Source of the DNA: Acetobacter pomorum
GTDB lineage: Bacteria > Pseudomonadota > Alphaproteobacteria > Acetobacterales > Acetobacteraceae
Assembly (NCBI RefSeq): GCF_002738225.1
Contig: NZ_PEBQ01000087.1
Location: 20,755 to 84,754, forward strand
DNA: 64,000 nt
Reading direction: 5' to 3'
Within the stretch, counting starts at the first letter, position 1; each line of letters opens with the position of its first letter. Below, one piece after another: positions 1 to 9,480 of this stretch. A program made the translations under genes and the position numbers. The notes under the pieces are model-generated. The model did not search any database and was not told the origin of the DNA. It saw only the letters and a list, made by a program, of their open reading frames with translations.

Positions 1-1
1 C

Positions 2-1951
2 CGCAAACCACACGCAGATTCCTATGCATCTTCAGAACCAACCAATCTTTATAAAAGCCAGCCGCAATCCTCCGCGCAGCCCCTGTTTTCTCATGATGAA
101 CCATCAGTGGAAAATAGTGGCCCCTTTGCAACGCCAACATCTACGCCCGCATCGGCTGGCACAGCATTGATGTTACGTAATGAGGAAGACAGTAAAAAAC
201 CCACGGCTCCTTCGACGGAACTGGCACATCATACATCAGCAGACCCTGCACCCGTAACCACACCAACATCTGCTGCCTCTATTGTGACACCGGTTGCACC
301 TCCTCCCCCACCGCCACCTGTTGCTGAAAAATCCTCCAAGCCGGGCATTCTGGGGCGTTTGTTTTCTGGCAGCGCACATCAGGAAAACGTCCCGCACTCC
401 ACAGCACGTGCGGGCACAACAGTGCGTAAAGGCGGGTGGGAGCTTCCGTCCCTCAACCTCCTCAAACCCGCTCCGGCCAACACACGGACAGGCCCTTCCC
501 CCGAAGCACTCAACGCAACTGCACGACTTCTGGAACAAGTGCTGGCTGATTATGGCGTGCAGGGCAAAATTGTCGGTATGAGCGCTGGCCCCGTTGTTAC
601 ACTCTATGAGTTGGAACCAGCTCCGGGCATTCGCTCAGCACGTATTATCGGTCTTTCGGATGATGTCGCCCGCTCCCTTTCCGTGCTGAGTGTCCGTATT
701 GCCACCGTGCCGGGCCGCAACGTGATGGGGATTGAAGTACCAAACCAAACGCGTGAGACCGTGTATCTTTCCGAACTGCTCAACCAGCCTTCATGGCAGA
801 ATGATCCTGGGCAGCTTCCCTTGGCTTTGGGGAAAGATATTGCAGGTGAGCCCGTGTTCAGCGATCTGGCGCGCATGCCGCACCTGCTGGTGGCTGGCAC
901 CACAGGTTCGGGTAAATCCGTTGGTGTAAACGCCATGATTCTCTCGCTGCTTTATCGGCTTTCCCCCGATGAATGCCGCCTGATCATGATTGACCCCAAA
1001 GTGCTGGAGCTTTCCATTTATGATGGCATTCCACACCTGCTCACACCGGTGGTGACAGAACCCCCAAAAGCCGTAAACGCCCTGAAATGGGTTGTACGAG
1101 AAATGGACCGCCGTTACCGCACCATGGCGCATCTGCAAGTGCGTAATATTGCGGGTTACAATGCGCGCGCTGCAGAAGCACGCGCTGATGGGGAAGTGGT
1201 TGTACGCCGCGTGCAAACCGGGTTTGACCCCGAAACCGGCAACCCAGTGTTTGAGGAACAATCTGTTACACTGGACCCTATGCCATATATCGTTGTGATT
1301 ATTGACGAAATGGCTGACCTGATGATGACGGCCGGGAAAGAAATTGATGCCTGCGTGCAGCGTCTGGCCCAAAAAGCCCGTGCAGCAGGTATTCACGTCA
1401 TTATGGCCACGCAGCGTCCTTCTGTGGATGTTATTACCGGCACCATTAAGGCCAACTTCCCCACCCGTATTTCCTTCCAGGTGATCAGCAAGTTTGATAG
1501 CCGCACCATTTTGGGGGAACAGGGTGCGGAACAGCTTCTGGGCCAAGGTGATATGCTGTTCATGCAAGGTGGCGGGCGCATTACCCGTGTGCATGGGCCT
1601 TTTGTGGCGGACAGCGAAGTGGAACAAGTTGTTAATTTCCTGAAAGAACAGGGAGAACCTGTTTACGATGATGATGTGTTGGCAGAACCGGTGGATGAAA
1701 CCGCATCTTCCAACAGTGGTTCAGGCCGCTCTGGCAACAGCGACAACGGCGAATCCGAAATGTATGATGAAGCTGTTTCCATTGTGACTACTGAAGGCAA
1801 AGCTTCCACCTCGTTCATTCAACGCAAGCTTTCCATTGGCTATAACCGTGCTGCCAAACTGATCGAGCAGATGGAAAAAGAAGGTATTATCAGCCGTGCA
1901 GACCACGTAGGCCGCCGGAAAGTGTTGGTTGGCGCTAACAAGGACGATTAA
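2..1951 (+). CDS. ftsK: DNA translocase FtsK, C-terminal part (5' end beyond the window)
   Basis: FtsK is a septum-anchored motor that pumps DNA during cell division and activates XerCD at dif. The frame is open to the left edge, so the gene starts outside the window and the four N-terminal membrane helices are missing; the GTG at 107 is internal. About 649 residues are visible. A Pro/Ser/Thr-rich linker with a run of prolines near 300-325 comes first. The motor domain follows, with the Walker A motif GTTGSGKS around 895-920 and the Walker B segment [10 protein letters not shown] around 1293-1325. The last 65 or so residues are the winged-helix gamma domain that reads KOPS sequences, spanning roughly 1770-1930. 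The pseudouridine synthase follows directly. Identification is secure; only the start is unknown. Confidence 0.95.
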   Translation, partial: RKPHADSYASSEPTNLYKSQPQSSAQPLFSHDEPSVENSGPFATPTSTPASAGTALMLRNEEDSKKPTAPSTELAHHTSADPAPVTTPTSAASIVTPVAPPPPPPPVAEKSSKPGILGRLFSGSAHQENVPHSTARAGTTVRKGGWELPSLNLLKPAPANTRTGPSPEALNATARLLEQVLADYGVQGKIVGMSAGPVVTLYELEPAPGIRSARIIGLSDDVARSLSVLSVRIATVPGRNVMGIEVPNQTRETVYLSELLNQPSWQNDPGQLPLALGKDIAGEPVFSDLARMPHLLVAGTTGSGKSVGVNAMILSLLYRLSPDECRLIMIDPKVLELSIYDGIPHLLTPVVTEPPKAVNALKWVVREMDRRYRTMAHLQVRNIAGYNARAAEARADGEVVVRRVQTGFDPETGNPVFEEQSVTLDPMPYIVVIIDEMADLMMTAGKEIDACVQRLAQKARAAGIHVIMATQRPSVDVITGTIKANFPTRISFQVISKFDSRTILGEQGAEQLLGQGDMLFMQGGGRITRVHGPFVADSEVEQVVNFLKEQGEPVYDDDVLAEPVDETASSNSGSGRSGNSDNGESEMYDEAVSIVTTEGKASTSFIQRKLSIGYNRAAKLIEQMEKEGIISRADHVGRRKVLVGANKDD

Positions 1952-1953
1952 AG

Positions 1954-2625
1954 ATTTTTCCTTCTCAGCCCCCCATCCTTTATCAGGACCATCATCTGGT
2001 TATTCTGAACAAGCCCGCAGGCCTACCGGTACATGCAGGCCCCGCTGGCGGACCTTGTGTTGAAGATTGGTTTCCCCAACTTTCACGCCGCAAGGATGGG
2101 CCTTGGCTTGCACATAGGCTGGATACAGATACATCAGGCTGCCTGGCCATTGCGTTACGCAAGCAACCCTTACTGGCCTTGCAACAGGCATTTGCAACCA
2201 AAACAGCACAAAAAACCTATTGGGCCATTGTCCGAACCGGACCCCAAACTGATACCGGCCGCATAGATCTGCCACTAGAAAAACAATCCTCTCAAAAAGG
2301 ATGGCGGATGGTAACGTCTCCAACGGGCGCCTCTGCTGCAACGCGGTGGAAAGTGCTCGGCCGCAATAAGGATTTATGCTGGCTGGAACTTGTTCTTGAA
2401 ACCGGGCGTACACATCAGGCACGTGTACATTGCGCCGCTATGGGCTGGCCTATTCTGGGTGATTCTCTATATGGCACAGCGCATCCTGAAGGATTGCATC
2501 TGTTAGCCAGACGCCTGACTTTGCCTTTATCTTCACCCATTACAGCTGTTGCGCCACCCAGATCTGGCATGAAACCAGCTTTGCTGGCCTGTGGGTGGAA
2601 ACCAGATATAAAAGCCATTCTATAA
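1954..2625 (+). CDS. RluA/RsuA-type pseudouridine synthase with no canonical start codon
   Basis: The reading frame encodes an RluA-family pseudouridine synthase, which isomerises uridines in rRNA or tRNA. The N-terminal LNKPAGLPVH motif (about 2005-2034) and the catalytic HRLDTDTSG motif (about 2131-2157, Asp nucleophile) are both intact, as is the RTHQARVH segment near 2407-2430. The frame opens after a TAA at 1936-1938 and contains no ATG, GTG or TTG before the conserved N-terminus. I place the start at ATT 1954 because AGGA at 1941-1944 lies 9 nt upstream and this gives a full-length domain. ATC at 1975 is an alternative. A TTG at 2179 exists but would remove the catalytic motif. It sits 2 nt after ftsK, so translation may depend on coupling to it. 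Family call is firm; which RNA position it modifies is unknown. Confidence 0.8.
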   Translation: MFPSQPPILYQDHHLVILNKPAGLPVHAGPAGGPCVEDWFPQLSRRKDGPWLAHRLDTDTSGCLAIALRKQPLLALQQAFATKTAQKTYWAIVRTGPQTDTGRIDLPLEKQSSQKGWRMVTSPTGASAATRWKVLGRNKDLCWLELVLETGRTHQARVHCAAMGWPILGDSLYGTAHPEGLHLLARRLTLPLSSPITAVAPPRSGMKPALLACGWKPDIKAIL

Positions 2626-2643
2626 CCCCTTTAAAAATAAGGG

Positions 2644-3741
2644 TTATGTGTGTTTATGTGACCATGCTTTTACAATTTCCTCATGTAAAAGCTGCCGTTT
2701 CTTTCTGATCATTTCCGCATCAAATTTATGCGCTTGCTTCTGGCCTGCAAGAGACATCTGATTGCGCTTTTGTGGATCATTCATCAGATCACGCAAAACA
2801 CTTGCCAGCACGGGCACATCATCTGGGTTGGCGTAAACCCCGGCATGCCCAACCACTTCTGGCAATCCACCGCGAGGGGAGGCAACCACCGCAGCTCCCA
2901 TACCCATAGCCTCAAGTGCCACCATCCCAAAAGGTTCCGGCCAACGGCTGGGAATAACAACTATGGCCGCCCGCCCCATAGCTTCCAACACCTTATGGTG
3001 GGGCTGATACCCAGCCATAACCACATCTGCCGCCTGCGCCTGGGCGCGTAACTGCTTTAAAAAAGGCGTTTGTGGAGAATCTGGGCCAAATCTGTCTGCG
3101 CCAATCATTTCTGCACGCCATGTGGGATGAGAGGGTAATACCTCGGCGCAGGCTGCCACAAAGGAATCTGCACCTTTATCTGCCACAACGCGGCCTGCAA
3201 ACAGCAACAGTTTCTCACGCGGTTGCAATGGTGTTGGCAGGACTGAAAAGTCCAAGCAATTGGGCAGTACCTGCACGTCTGCTACTGTGCCAGAACTTTT
3301 AAAGCGCTTTTGCACCCATTCAGATACAACAACCACAACCACCTTGCGGGCCAATGCTTCTCGTTCCGTTGATGCACGTGCCTTTTTCATGCCGCACGGA
3401 TCATTATGCAGCACCAAAGACACCGGAAGATTGGGGAAACGTTTACACAACCCCAACGCAATATCTGGCCGGTTATGTACCTCAACCAGTTCTGGCTGAA
3501 GCTGCCGAATTTTTTGGGTAACACCTGCTATATATCGGCCAATACGTCCAAACGGATACAAAACGGAAGGAACAGGCTGAAAAGCAACATTCTGAAAACT
3601 TGGAACAGAGAGGGGAGAACCGACAACAATTTCCCCTTCCAGCGCCATGCGCTGCACCAATAACGCAATAGCCCCAGCCTGTTGTGGTGCAAATCTCTCT
3701 TTAGGGGGTAAAACTGTTAAAACCCGCATGGCACGCGCCAT
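2644..3741 (-). CDS. GT4-family glycosyltransferase (GT-B fold)
   Basis: This is a retaining GT-B glycosyltransferase of the GT4 type, which transfers a sugar from a nucleotide donor to a lipid, glycan or protein acceptor. The C-terminal donor-binding half carries the LLLFAGRVVADKGAD stretch and the E-x7-E motif in EPFGMVALEAMG. The N-terminal Rossmann half has the LVEVHNRPDIAL segment. An in-frame GTG at 3765 exists, but the ATG at 3741 is preceded by GGAGGGG with normal spacing and is preferred, giving about 365 residues. It converges on the pseudouridine synthase gene with a gap of 18 nt. The acceptor and the polymer cannot be told; no other polysaccharide gene is adjacent, unlike the locus at 54-64 kb. 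Confidence 0.85.
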   Translation of the reverse strand: MARAMRVLTVLPPKERFAPQQAGAIALLVQRMALEGEIVVGSPLSVPSFQNVAFQPVPSVLYPFGRIGRYIAGVTQKIRQLQPELVEVHNRPDIALGLCKRFPNLPVSLVLHNDPCGMKKARASTEREALARKVVVVVVSEWVQKRFKSSGTVADVQVLPNCLDFSVLPTPLQPREKLLLFAGRVVADKGADSFVAACAEVLPSHPTWRAEMIGADRFGPDSPQTPFLKQLRAQAQAADVVMAGYQPHHKVLEAMGRAAIVVIPSRWPEPFGMVALEAMGMGAAVVASPRGGLPEVVGHAGVYANPDDVPVLASVLRDLMNDPQKRNQMSLAGQKQAHKFDAEMIRKKRQLLHEEIVKAWSHKHT

Positions 3742-3798
3742 TTTACCCCTCCCGGTATCATGCACTCTGGGGTGTACACAGCAGAACGCTACACCAGA

Positions 3799-4470
3799 TC
3801 AGGGAATGGATTCATACATCTCCAATTGCCATTCTGCGGGTTCTTCCGCTGCCTCTTTATACCATTCCTGCATCAATGGATACTGACGCACGGCATCCAT
3901 ATATGCTCGGGAAATGTCGGATAATCCTGTAACACCATAAGATAAAAAGCGGCAGACAATCGGGGCAAACATGGCATCTGCATTCCCGAATGATGCACCA
4001 AACAGATATGGACCATCTACACCATAACGGGTGCGCGCATCTGTCCAGATGGCATCTATCCGGGCAATATCCTTCAAGACGTCTTCAGCCAGAGCCTCTG
4101 CCAACGGGCGCGCATCCCGCCCCAGGTTCATCGGCAGAGCAGAACGCACGCCCCGAAATCCGGAATGCATTTCTGCCGATATGGAGCGTGCAATGGCACG
4201 CGTGCACCGTTCCGCAGGCCAGAGTGCAGGCAGATATTCTGCGCAATATTCGGCTATTGAGAGCGAATCCCATACAACCGCGCCTTCATGTTCCAGATAT
4301 GGCACACATCCGTTGGGAGACAGCGTTTTAAGAACTGTGGTTTTGCCGCCCCCTGCCAATGGCACAACCTCTATATCAACATCCAGCTGTGCCAGCTTGA
4401 CCATGAGCCAGCCCCGCAAAGACCACGAAGAATAGCGCTGTGTACCAATAACAAGCCGACCATCAGCCAT
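3799..4470 (-). CDS. Glutathione S-transferase family protein
   Basis: A 223-residue soluble protein with the layout of a glutathione transferase. It has an N-terminal thioredoxin-like domain that starts with an LVIGTQRYSSWSLRGW-type segment, the SPNGCVPYLEH stretch in the place of the cis-proline loop, and DSLSIAEYCAEYLP as the glutathione gamma-glutamyl contact. An all-helical C-terminal domain follows. The frame is open further upstream to 4662, but that extension runs antisense-like through the end of mnmA and is not conserved in style. The ATG at 4470 gives the normal family length. The gene follows mnmA by 25 nt on the same strand and is probably co-transcribed. The substrate is unknown. 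Confidence 0.82.
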   Translation of the reverse strand: MADGRLVIGTQRYSSWSLRGWLMVKLAQLDVDIEVVPLAGGGKTTVLKTLSPNGCVPYLEHEGAVVWDSLSIAEYCAEYLPALWPAERCTRAIARSISAEMHSGFRGVRSALPMNLGRDARPLAEALAEDVLKDIARIDAIWTDARTRYGVDGPYLFGASFGNADAMFAPIVCRFLSYGVTGLSDISRAYMDAVRQYPLMQEWYKEAAEEPAEWQLEMYESIP

Positions 4471-4495
4471 AATACGTGCCCTTTTGCCTACCAAT

Positions 4496-5578
4496 TTATG
4501 CTGGAACAGTTTCTTCCATCCGGCGGATAAACCCTCCGCCCAAAATGCGCGTGCCCTGATAAAACACACAGGCCTGCCCCGGTGCGGGCATGGCAGGCTC
4601 TTCCAGATACACCATGGCACCATCGGATGTTGGGACAACACGGGCAGCCCGAGGCTCCTCACGCGCGCGCATTTGCACCCGGCAGACTAAACCTTCTGGA
4701 GGCGCGTCTACCAGCCAGTTCACATCCCGCACGGAAAGCGCCGTAACAAAGGATTTTTCACGCGGGCCAATAATCACACGCCTGCGGCCCGGTTCCACCC
4801 CAACCACCATCTGGCGTTCACCATTCAGGCGCGCGGCATTTCCCAGCCTTTTGCTTTGCCCTACAGTAAACCGCATGACACCTTCATGCTGGCCTACAAT
4901 CTTCCCCTGCTGGTCCACAATTTCACCGGGGCCTGCCATTTCGGGGTGCATCTTTTCAACCAGATCGACGTAGGATCCATCGCTTACAAAGCACAGATCC
5001 TGACTATCGGGCTTGCCGGCAACCACCAGACCAAAACGCTCGGCTTCTTTCCTGACCGCTGCCTTGTCTGGCATATCACCAAGGGGAAAACGCAGAAATT
5101 CAAGCTGATCCCGCGTGGTGGCAAACAGGAACCAACTCTGATCCCGGTCTTCATCACACGGGCGGTGCAATTCTGCACCATCGGGCCCTTCTACGCGGCG
5201 CACATAATGGCCTGTTGCCATGGCATCTGCGCCAATTTCACGCGCAAGACCCAACAAATCTGTAAACTTCACGCCCTGATTACACGCCACACAGGGCACA
5301 GGCGTTTCACCCGATGCATAGGCATCTGCAAAACGCTCTATAACGCTATCCTTAAAGCGGCGTTCCGCATCAATAACATAATGCGGAAAACCCAGAAGGT
5401 CCGCCACTGCGCGGGCATCACGAATATCCTGCCCTGCGCAGCATGCGCCTTTTTTTGCAGCCCCGCGCGAATCGTAAAGCTGCAAGGTAGCACCCACAAC
5501 TTCATGCCCTTCCTCCAGAAGGCGGGCAGCTACAACAGAGCTATCCACCCCACCAGACATGGCAACAAGTATACGCAT
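4496..5578 (-). CDS. mnmA: tRNA-specific 2-thiouridylase MnmA
   Basis: MnmA makes 2-thiouridine at U34 of tRNA-Lys, -Glu and -Gln, using ATP to activate the base and a persulfide sulfur delivered from a cysteine desulfurase. The 360-residue length is standard. The N-terminal PP-loop SGGVDSS is at residues 8-14. The two catalytic cysteines are Cys99 in the CVACNQG segment and Cys196 in DSQDLCFVSDG. A C-terminal beta-barrel RNA-binding domain with GGGFIRR closes the protein. An AAGGA lies upstream of the ATG. Two cysteine desulfurase genes and a ferredoxin lie just upstream on the same strand, which fits a local sulfur supply. A tRNA-Gln(UUG), a probable substrate, is encoded at 51.9 kb. Confidence 0.95.
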   Translation of the reverse strand: MRILVAMSGGVDSSVVAARLLEEGHEVVGATLQLYDSRGAAKKGACCAGQDIRDARAVADLLGFPHYVIDAERRFKDSVIERFADAYASGETPVPCVACNQGVKFTDLLGLAREIGADAMATGHYVRRVEGPDGAELHRPCDEDRDQSWFLFATTRDQLEFLRFPLGDMPDKAAVRKEAERFGLVVAGKPDSQDLCFVSDGSYVDLVEKMHPEMAGPGEIVDQQGKIVGQHEGVMRFTVGQSKRLGNAARLNGERQMVVGVEPGRRRVIIGPREKSFVTALSVRDVNWLVDAPPEGLVCRVQMRAREEPRAARVVPTSDGAMVYLEEPAMPAPGQACVFYQGTRILGGGFIRRMEETVPA

Positions 5579-5605
5579 GAGCGCTATATCCTTTTAAAAA
5601 CGGCT

Positions 5606-5920
5606 TCAAGCCTTGCTGGGCAGGCGTACAACCAAGCCATCCAGTGCTTCTGTCATGACAATCTGGCACCCAAGGCGAGATGTTTTTTCCAACCCAAAAG
5701 CCAGATCCAGCATATCTTCTTCATCATCTGTGGGGGCGGCCAACTTGGGGGCCCATGCCGGGTCCACAATCACATGGCACGTTGCACAGGCCAAAGAACC
5801 TTCACATGCGCCTTCAAGATCAATGCCATGCTTATGGGCAATTTCCAGCACGGAAAGGCCAACTGGCGCATCCACTTTGTGTTCTGTTCCGTCCTGTTCA
5901 ACAAATGTCATCTGGGGCAT
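5606..5920 (-). CDS. 2Fe-2S ferredoxin, adrenodoxin/Isc type
   Basis: A small electron carrier with one 2Fe-2S cluster. The cysteines are C39, C45, C48 and C85 (numbered from the chosen start), in the C-x5-C-x2-C-x36-C pattern of adrenodoxin and the Isc ferredoxin rather than plant-type ferredoxins. The acidic DDEEDMLD helix is where redox partners of this class dock. An in-frame ATG lies 30 nt upstream at 5950, but the ATG at 5920 has AGGATGG at good spacing and gives a 104-residue protein of usual size. It lies between mnmA (27 nt downstream) and a cysteine desulfurase (77 nt upstream), which suggests a role in iron-sulfur assembly or tRNA thiolation. Confidence 0.9.
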   Translation of the reverse strand: MPQMTFVEQDGTEHKVDAPVGLSVLEIAHKHGIDLEGACEGSLACATCHVIVDPAWAPKLAAPTDDEEDMLDLAFGLEKTSRLGCQIVMTEALDGLVVRLPSKA

Positions 5921-5997
5921 TGGTTTCCATCCTGCCAAAGGCTGTTTCATTGCGGCGTGTGGGGGTATGGCGCGCTGTTGGGCTGCAACTTGGTAAC

Positions 5998-7161
5998 TTA
6001 TGTTACGCTTCGCACCCGCAAGACAGCCTGCGCCAAATTATCTGCCGCGCGTTCTGCTTCGGCGGCTGAGGTAAAACGTCCGGGAGAGAGACGCAAGCTT
6101 CTTCCCGCTTCTTCCCGGCTCAGCCCCATTGCTTCCAGCACATAAGATGGGGCCAGTTCTGCCGAAGAACAGGCTGATCCTAAAGAAACAGCCAGATCAG
6201 GCATAACGGCCACAACATCCAGTGCCGAAACTCCTACGGGCAGACGCAGATTAAAAATGCCTGGCAAGCGTGGCGCCGCAACTGCATTTATTTCACACCC
6301 CAGTAGCACAGCATTCAGCTTGTTTAGAAAAACACGCTGCAACATGGATAAATGCTCAAAACCGGCATCCAACTCTTGCTTTGCAATCTGGCAGGCTTCT
6401 CCAAAAGCCGCCACCAGAAAACCCGGTACGGTGCCAGAGCGTACTCCGCGTTCCTGCCCCCCTCCGGAAAACAAGGGTGCCAAACGTACGCGGGGGCGGC
6501 GACGCACAAACAGGGCCCCGGCTCCTTTAGGTCCATACAGCTTGTGGCTGGAAACAGAGGCCAGCGCCAACCCCCATACATGCACATCTACAGGAATTTT
6601 CCCTGCAGCCTGCGCCAGATCGGAATGCAGCAAAGCACCCGCCTCATTCACCACCCGACCCAAAGCTGGCATATCTTGCAGCACACCTGTTTCATTATTA
6701 GCTGCCATGATGGAAACAAGCGCCGTTGGTACCTGTAGGCCTGCATGCAACACAGCGGGATCAAGCTGACCATTTGCATTTACTGGCAGCACAACCGGCT
6801 CAAACCCTTCCTGCGCCAGATCCCGCACACTCTCCAAAACACATTTGTGCTCGGTTGCTACGGTTATTACGCGTTTACGTGGGCTACCCTGAGCCGCCAG
6901 ATGGCGTACAGCACCTTTAATGGCCAGATTATTGGCCTCTGTAGCGCCCGATGTGAAAATGATTTCCTTGGCATCCGCCCCTATCAGGCTGGCAACCTCA
7001 CTCCGCGCACGCGCCACTCTGTCTGCCGCACGCATACCGGCTTCATGCGTTGTGCTGTGGGGGTTCCCATTTTCATGGTCCAGAACATCCAACAGCACTT
7101 GGCGCACGCGCGGATCACATGGTGTGGTAGCTGCATGATCGAAATAAATGGAAGATGCCAT
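5998..7161 (-). CDS. Cysteine desulfurase (IscS/NifS class), copy 1
   Basis: A PLP-dependent enzyme that takes sulfur from L-cysteine to form a protein persulfide. The PLP-binding lysine is K207 in [10 protein letters not shown], the cofactor-contacting ATEH is at about 103-105, and the persulfide cysteine is C331 in [10 protein letters not shown]. The protein is 387 residues. The mobile Cys loop looks like the group I (IscS-like) type. It starts 8 nt after a second cysteine desulfurase and is followed by ferredoxin and mnmA, so it is a good candidate sulfur donor for MnmA or an Fe-S scaffold. No IscU or SufU scaffold gene is seen next to it. The two copies are diverged, not a recent duplication. 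Confidence 0.92.
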   Translation of the reverse strand: MASSIYFDHAATTPCDPRVRQVLLDVLDHENGNPHSTTHEAGMRAADRVARARSEVASLIGADAKEIIFTSGATEANNLAIKGAVRHLAAQGSPRKRVITVATEHKCVLESVRDLAQEGFEPVVLPVNANGQLDPAVLHAGLQVPTALVSIMAANNETGVLQDMPALGRVVNEAGALLHSDLAQAAGKIPVDVHVWGLALASVSSHKLYGPKGAGALFVRRRPRVRLAPLFSGGGQERGVRSGTVPGFLVAAFGEACQIAKQELDAGFEHLSMLQRVFLNKLNAVLLGCEINAVAAPRLPGIFNLRLPVGVSALDVVAVMPDLAVSLGSACSSAELAPSYVLEAMGLSREEAGRSLRLSPGRFTSAAEAERAADNLAQAVLRVRSVT

Positions 7162-7169
7162 GCCCCAAA

Positions 7170-8327
7170 TTACACCACAGTTTCCATCAACCCAATAGCT
7201 ACCGGGCTTTGTGCCATACGGGTGTAGGATTCGATAAAACGCACCACATCTTCCTCAGTCACATTCCATGGCAGAGAAACGCGCAAAGCCTGCCCTGCCA
7301 GCTCACCCGCACCCATGGCCTCCAGCACGTGTGAAAACGCCACTTTGCCGGAAGAACAGGCAGACCCCGCCGAAACACAAATACCATCCAGATCCAGCCG
7401 CATAAGCTGCGCCTGCGCACGCTTGCCCGCCAATGCCAGAGAGACAGTGTTATTCAGGCGGGGCACATTTGCCCCAAACACTTTTGCACCTGCAGCCACA
7501 GCTGCCTGTTCAATACTATCCCGCAACGGGGCCAGGTTTCGTGGCTGTTCCAGCGCAGCGCCCAAAGCCGCGACCATACCTGCAATAGCCGGCAACGGCG
7601 GTGTGCCCCCCCGGCGGCCCTGTTCCTGCCCTCCGCCTTCAAATATTGGCAGCACACGCGCAGGGGCTGGCCCGCGTAGTAACAAGACTCCTGCCCCTTT
7701 TGGTCCACCCATTTTGTGGCCAGAACAGGCAAGGCTATCAATGCCGCTTTTTTCAACAGATAACGGCAAACGCCCCGCTGCCTGTACGGCATCCACATGC
7801 AAATGTGCCCCGTATTTTCGGCACAACACAGCTACATCTTCAATTGGGTGCAACACACCGGTTTCATTATTCGCCAGCATCAAACACACAAAAGCGGGCA
7901 TTTCTTCCTGCACCAATGCCTGTTCGAGCTTATCCAATAGCACCTGACCGTTGGTATCTACATCCAACCATGCCACCGGGGCATCTTCTGGCGCACCCTT
8001 GCGGACAGCATCATGCTCTGTACGGCCTATCAGAAACCGGCGCCCCTGGCCGAGTCCCCTCATGGCCAGAACATTGGCTTCTGTGCCACCTGATGTAAAA
8101 ATACAGTTAAGCGGCGCAACATCCAAGTAATGTGCAACCTTGTTGCGGGCTTGCTCCAACACTGCGCGGGCTTTGCGGCCGGCACGATGCACGGAAGAAG
8201 GATTTCCTGTTAAATCAGCGGCTTCTAGCAAAGCTTCCCGCGCCTGCGGGCGCAAAGGCTCTGTTGCATTTGCATCCAGATAAACCATATCCGAACCACT
8301 GCGTTTTATTTCTGCTTTACTTGTCAT
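7170..8327 (-). CDS. Cysteine desulfurase (IscS/NifS class), copy 2
   Basis: A second PLP-dependent cysteine desulfurase, 385 residues from the preferred ATG at 8327, which has CGGGGCG just upstream. A GTG at 8354 is also in frame but lacks a ribosome site. The PLP lysine is K205 in CSGHKMGGPKG and the persulfide cysteine is C324 in SAGSACSSGKV. All expected active-site segments (TSGGTEAN, RTEHDAV, LANNETGV, HVDAVQAAG) are present, so it should be active. Similarity to copy 1 is clear but moderate by eye. It is the first gene of the minus-strand group that continues with copy 1, ferredoxin and mnmA. A TATAAT hexamer on the minus strand at 8391-8396 could be its -10 box, though no good -35 is visible. 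Confidence 0.92.
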   Translation of the reverse strand: MTSKAEIKRSGSDMVYLDANATEPLRPQAREALLEAADLTGNPSSVHRAGRKARAVLEQARNKVAHYLDVAPLNCIFTSGGTEANVLAMRGLGQGRRFLIGRTEHDAVRKGAPEDAPVAWLDVDTNGQVLLDKLEQALVQEEMPAFVCLMLANNETGVLHPIEDVAVLCRKYGAHLHVDAVQAAGRLPLSVEKSGIDSLACSGHKMGGPKGAGVLLLRGPAPARVLPIFEGGGQEQGRRGGTPPLPAIAGMVAALGAALEQPRNLAPLRDSIEQAAVAAGAKVFGANVPRLNNTVSLALAGKRAQAQLMRLDLDGICVSAGSACSSGKVAFSHVLEAMGAGELAGQALRVSLPWNVTEEDVVRFIESYTRMAQSPVAIGLMETVV

Positions 8328-8801
8328 AACGCCCCGAATCAGACCATCTGCCACACAGACATGCTATACTTAAAAGGGCGAAAAACAGCCATTATAACGA
8401 TTTATGTGGAAATCCTGACCAGACAGCCGCTATAGAAAGCCGCATGGTCAACACCATGAGGCGCAAGCATGTTCAAATACGTTAGGAGAAAGTTCTTTCC
8501 CCACGCATCACGATCCCCACGGAATCTTGGTGCATGATTATGCCTGTGTCTTCCATAAGGTCAACGGCAGAAAACGTCTTCTGCTATTTTCTCTCCACAT
8601 CAGAGACACCATATACCTGAAAGACCGTTCTTTTCCGTTTCCTCCCCACAAACGGAAAGAAACGGTGTGTTGAGCATTTCATTGTGCGGGCGTGTATCCC
8701 GCAGTCTGATTGAAAACGTGGCATCGTTTTAAACCAGACCTGTTTACAGACCCAGAAAACGTCATGCCCCCGGACGTTTTCCATGATCAAGCGGAACCCG
8801 A
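8328..8801. promoter_or_regulatory. Divergent intergenic region with four copies of GAAAACGT and two hairpins
   Basis: About 470 nt separate the cysteine desulfurase operon from the hydrolase gene, and no convincing ORF lies within. GAAAACGT occurs at 8570-8577, 8712-8719 and 8755-8762, and inverted at 8774-8781. The last two form a perfect 9-bp inverted repeat with a 9-nt loop (8755-8763 and 8773-8781), ending 20 nt before the hydrolase start. A second stem with a single bulge pairs 8628-8640 with 8650-8661 (TTCTTTTCCGTTT against AAACGGAAAGAA). The region may hold promoters in both directions and binding sites for a regulator or an RNA leader. These functions are inferred. Confidence 0.5.
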
Positions 8802-9467
8802 ATGCCAGAGGTTATGTTTGCCGGCCCTGATGGTCGTCTTGAAGGGCGCTATCACCATTCAAACGAGCCCAACGCCCCGCTTGCCCTCGTGCTGCACCCC
8901 CACCCGCTGCACGGTGGCACCATGAACAACCGCATTACCTATGCGCTGTATCGCACGTTCGAAAAGATGGGCTTTTCCGTCATGCGCTACAATTCGCGCG
9001 GGGTTGGCCGTTCTCAGGGGCGGTTTGATGGCGGTATTGGCGAAATTTCAGATGCTGCCGCAGCGCTGGACTGGATGCAGATGGTTAATCCCAATGCCAG
9101 TGGGCTATGGATTGCCGGGTATTCTTTTGGCGCTTTTGTTGGCATGCAATTGCTGATGCGCCGCCCTGAAATTACCGGCTGGATCAGCATTGCGCCGCCT
9201 GCCGCGCATTATGATTTTGGCTTTCTGGCACCATGTCCCTGTGGCGGCCTGATGATTGCCGGCGGCAAGGATGATATGGCCCCAGAGCCTGCCATTCATA
9301 AACTGGTGGATAAGCTGAACACCCAAAAAGGTGTAACAGTTGATTACCGTGTTTTCCCCGAAGCGGACCATATTTTCGCCAAGCAGGTCGATAAGATCAC
9401 CAACGCGGTGGAAGACCATGTGACCAAAGCCATGGCACACCACAACATGCCTTTGGCAGCAGACTAA
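8802..9467 (+). CDS. Alpha/beta hydrolase
   Basis: A 221-residue soluble alpha/beta-hydrolase of the small dienelactone-hydrolase/YpfH-like style. The nucleophile is S108 in GYSFG, the acid is D157 or D158 in GGKDD, and the histidine is H190 in EADHIF. The N-terminal HPHPLHGGTM segment supplies the oxyanion hole, and RGVGRSQG follows as in related esterases. No signal peptide is seen. The gene stands alone on the plus strand after a long leader with repeated motifs, which suggests specific regulation. It converges on the trmJ-like gene with a stem-loop between. The substrate is unknown. Confidence 0.85.
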   Translation: MPEVMFAGPDGRLEGRYHHSNEPNAPLALVLHPHPLHGGTMNNRITYALYRTFEKMGFSVMRYNSRGVGRSQGRFDGGIGEISDAAAALDWMQMVNPNASGLWIAGYSFGAFVGMQLLMRRPEITGWISIAPPAAHYDFGFLAPCPCGGLMIAGGKDDMAPEPAIHKLVDKLNTQKGVTVDYRVFPEADHIFAKQVDKITNAVEDHVTKAMAHHNMPLAAD

Positions 9468-9480
9468 AACATGCTTTCCC

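Noticed and set aside
791..1627. Minus-strand open frame of about 278 codons
   Set aside because: It is antisense to the conserved FtsK motor domain.
4856..6145. Long plus-strand open frame of about 429 codons across mnmA, ferredoxin and the desulfurase
   Set aside because: It is antisense to three clearly recognised genes; the translation is rich in His, Cys and Thr and matches no family.
8440..8530. Tiny plus-strand ORF (about 22 basic residues) before the hydrolase gene
   Set aside because: It has no ribosome site and no other support.
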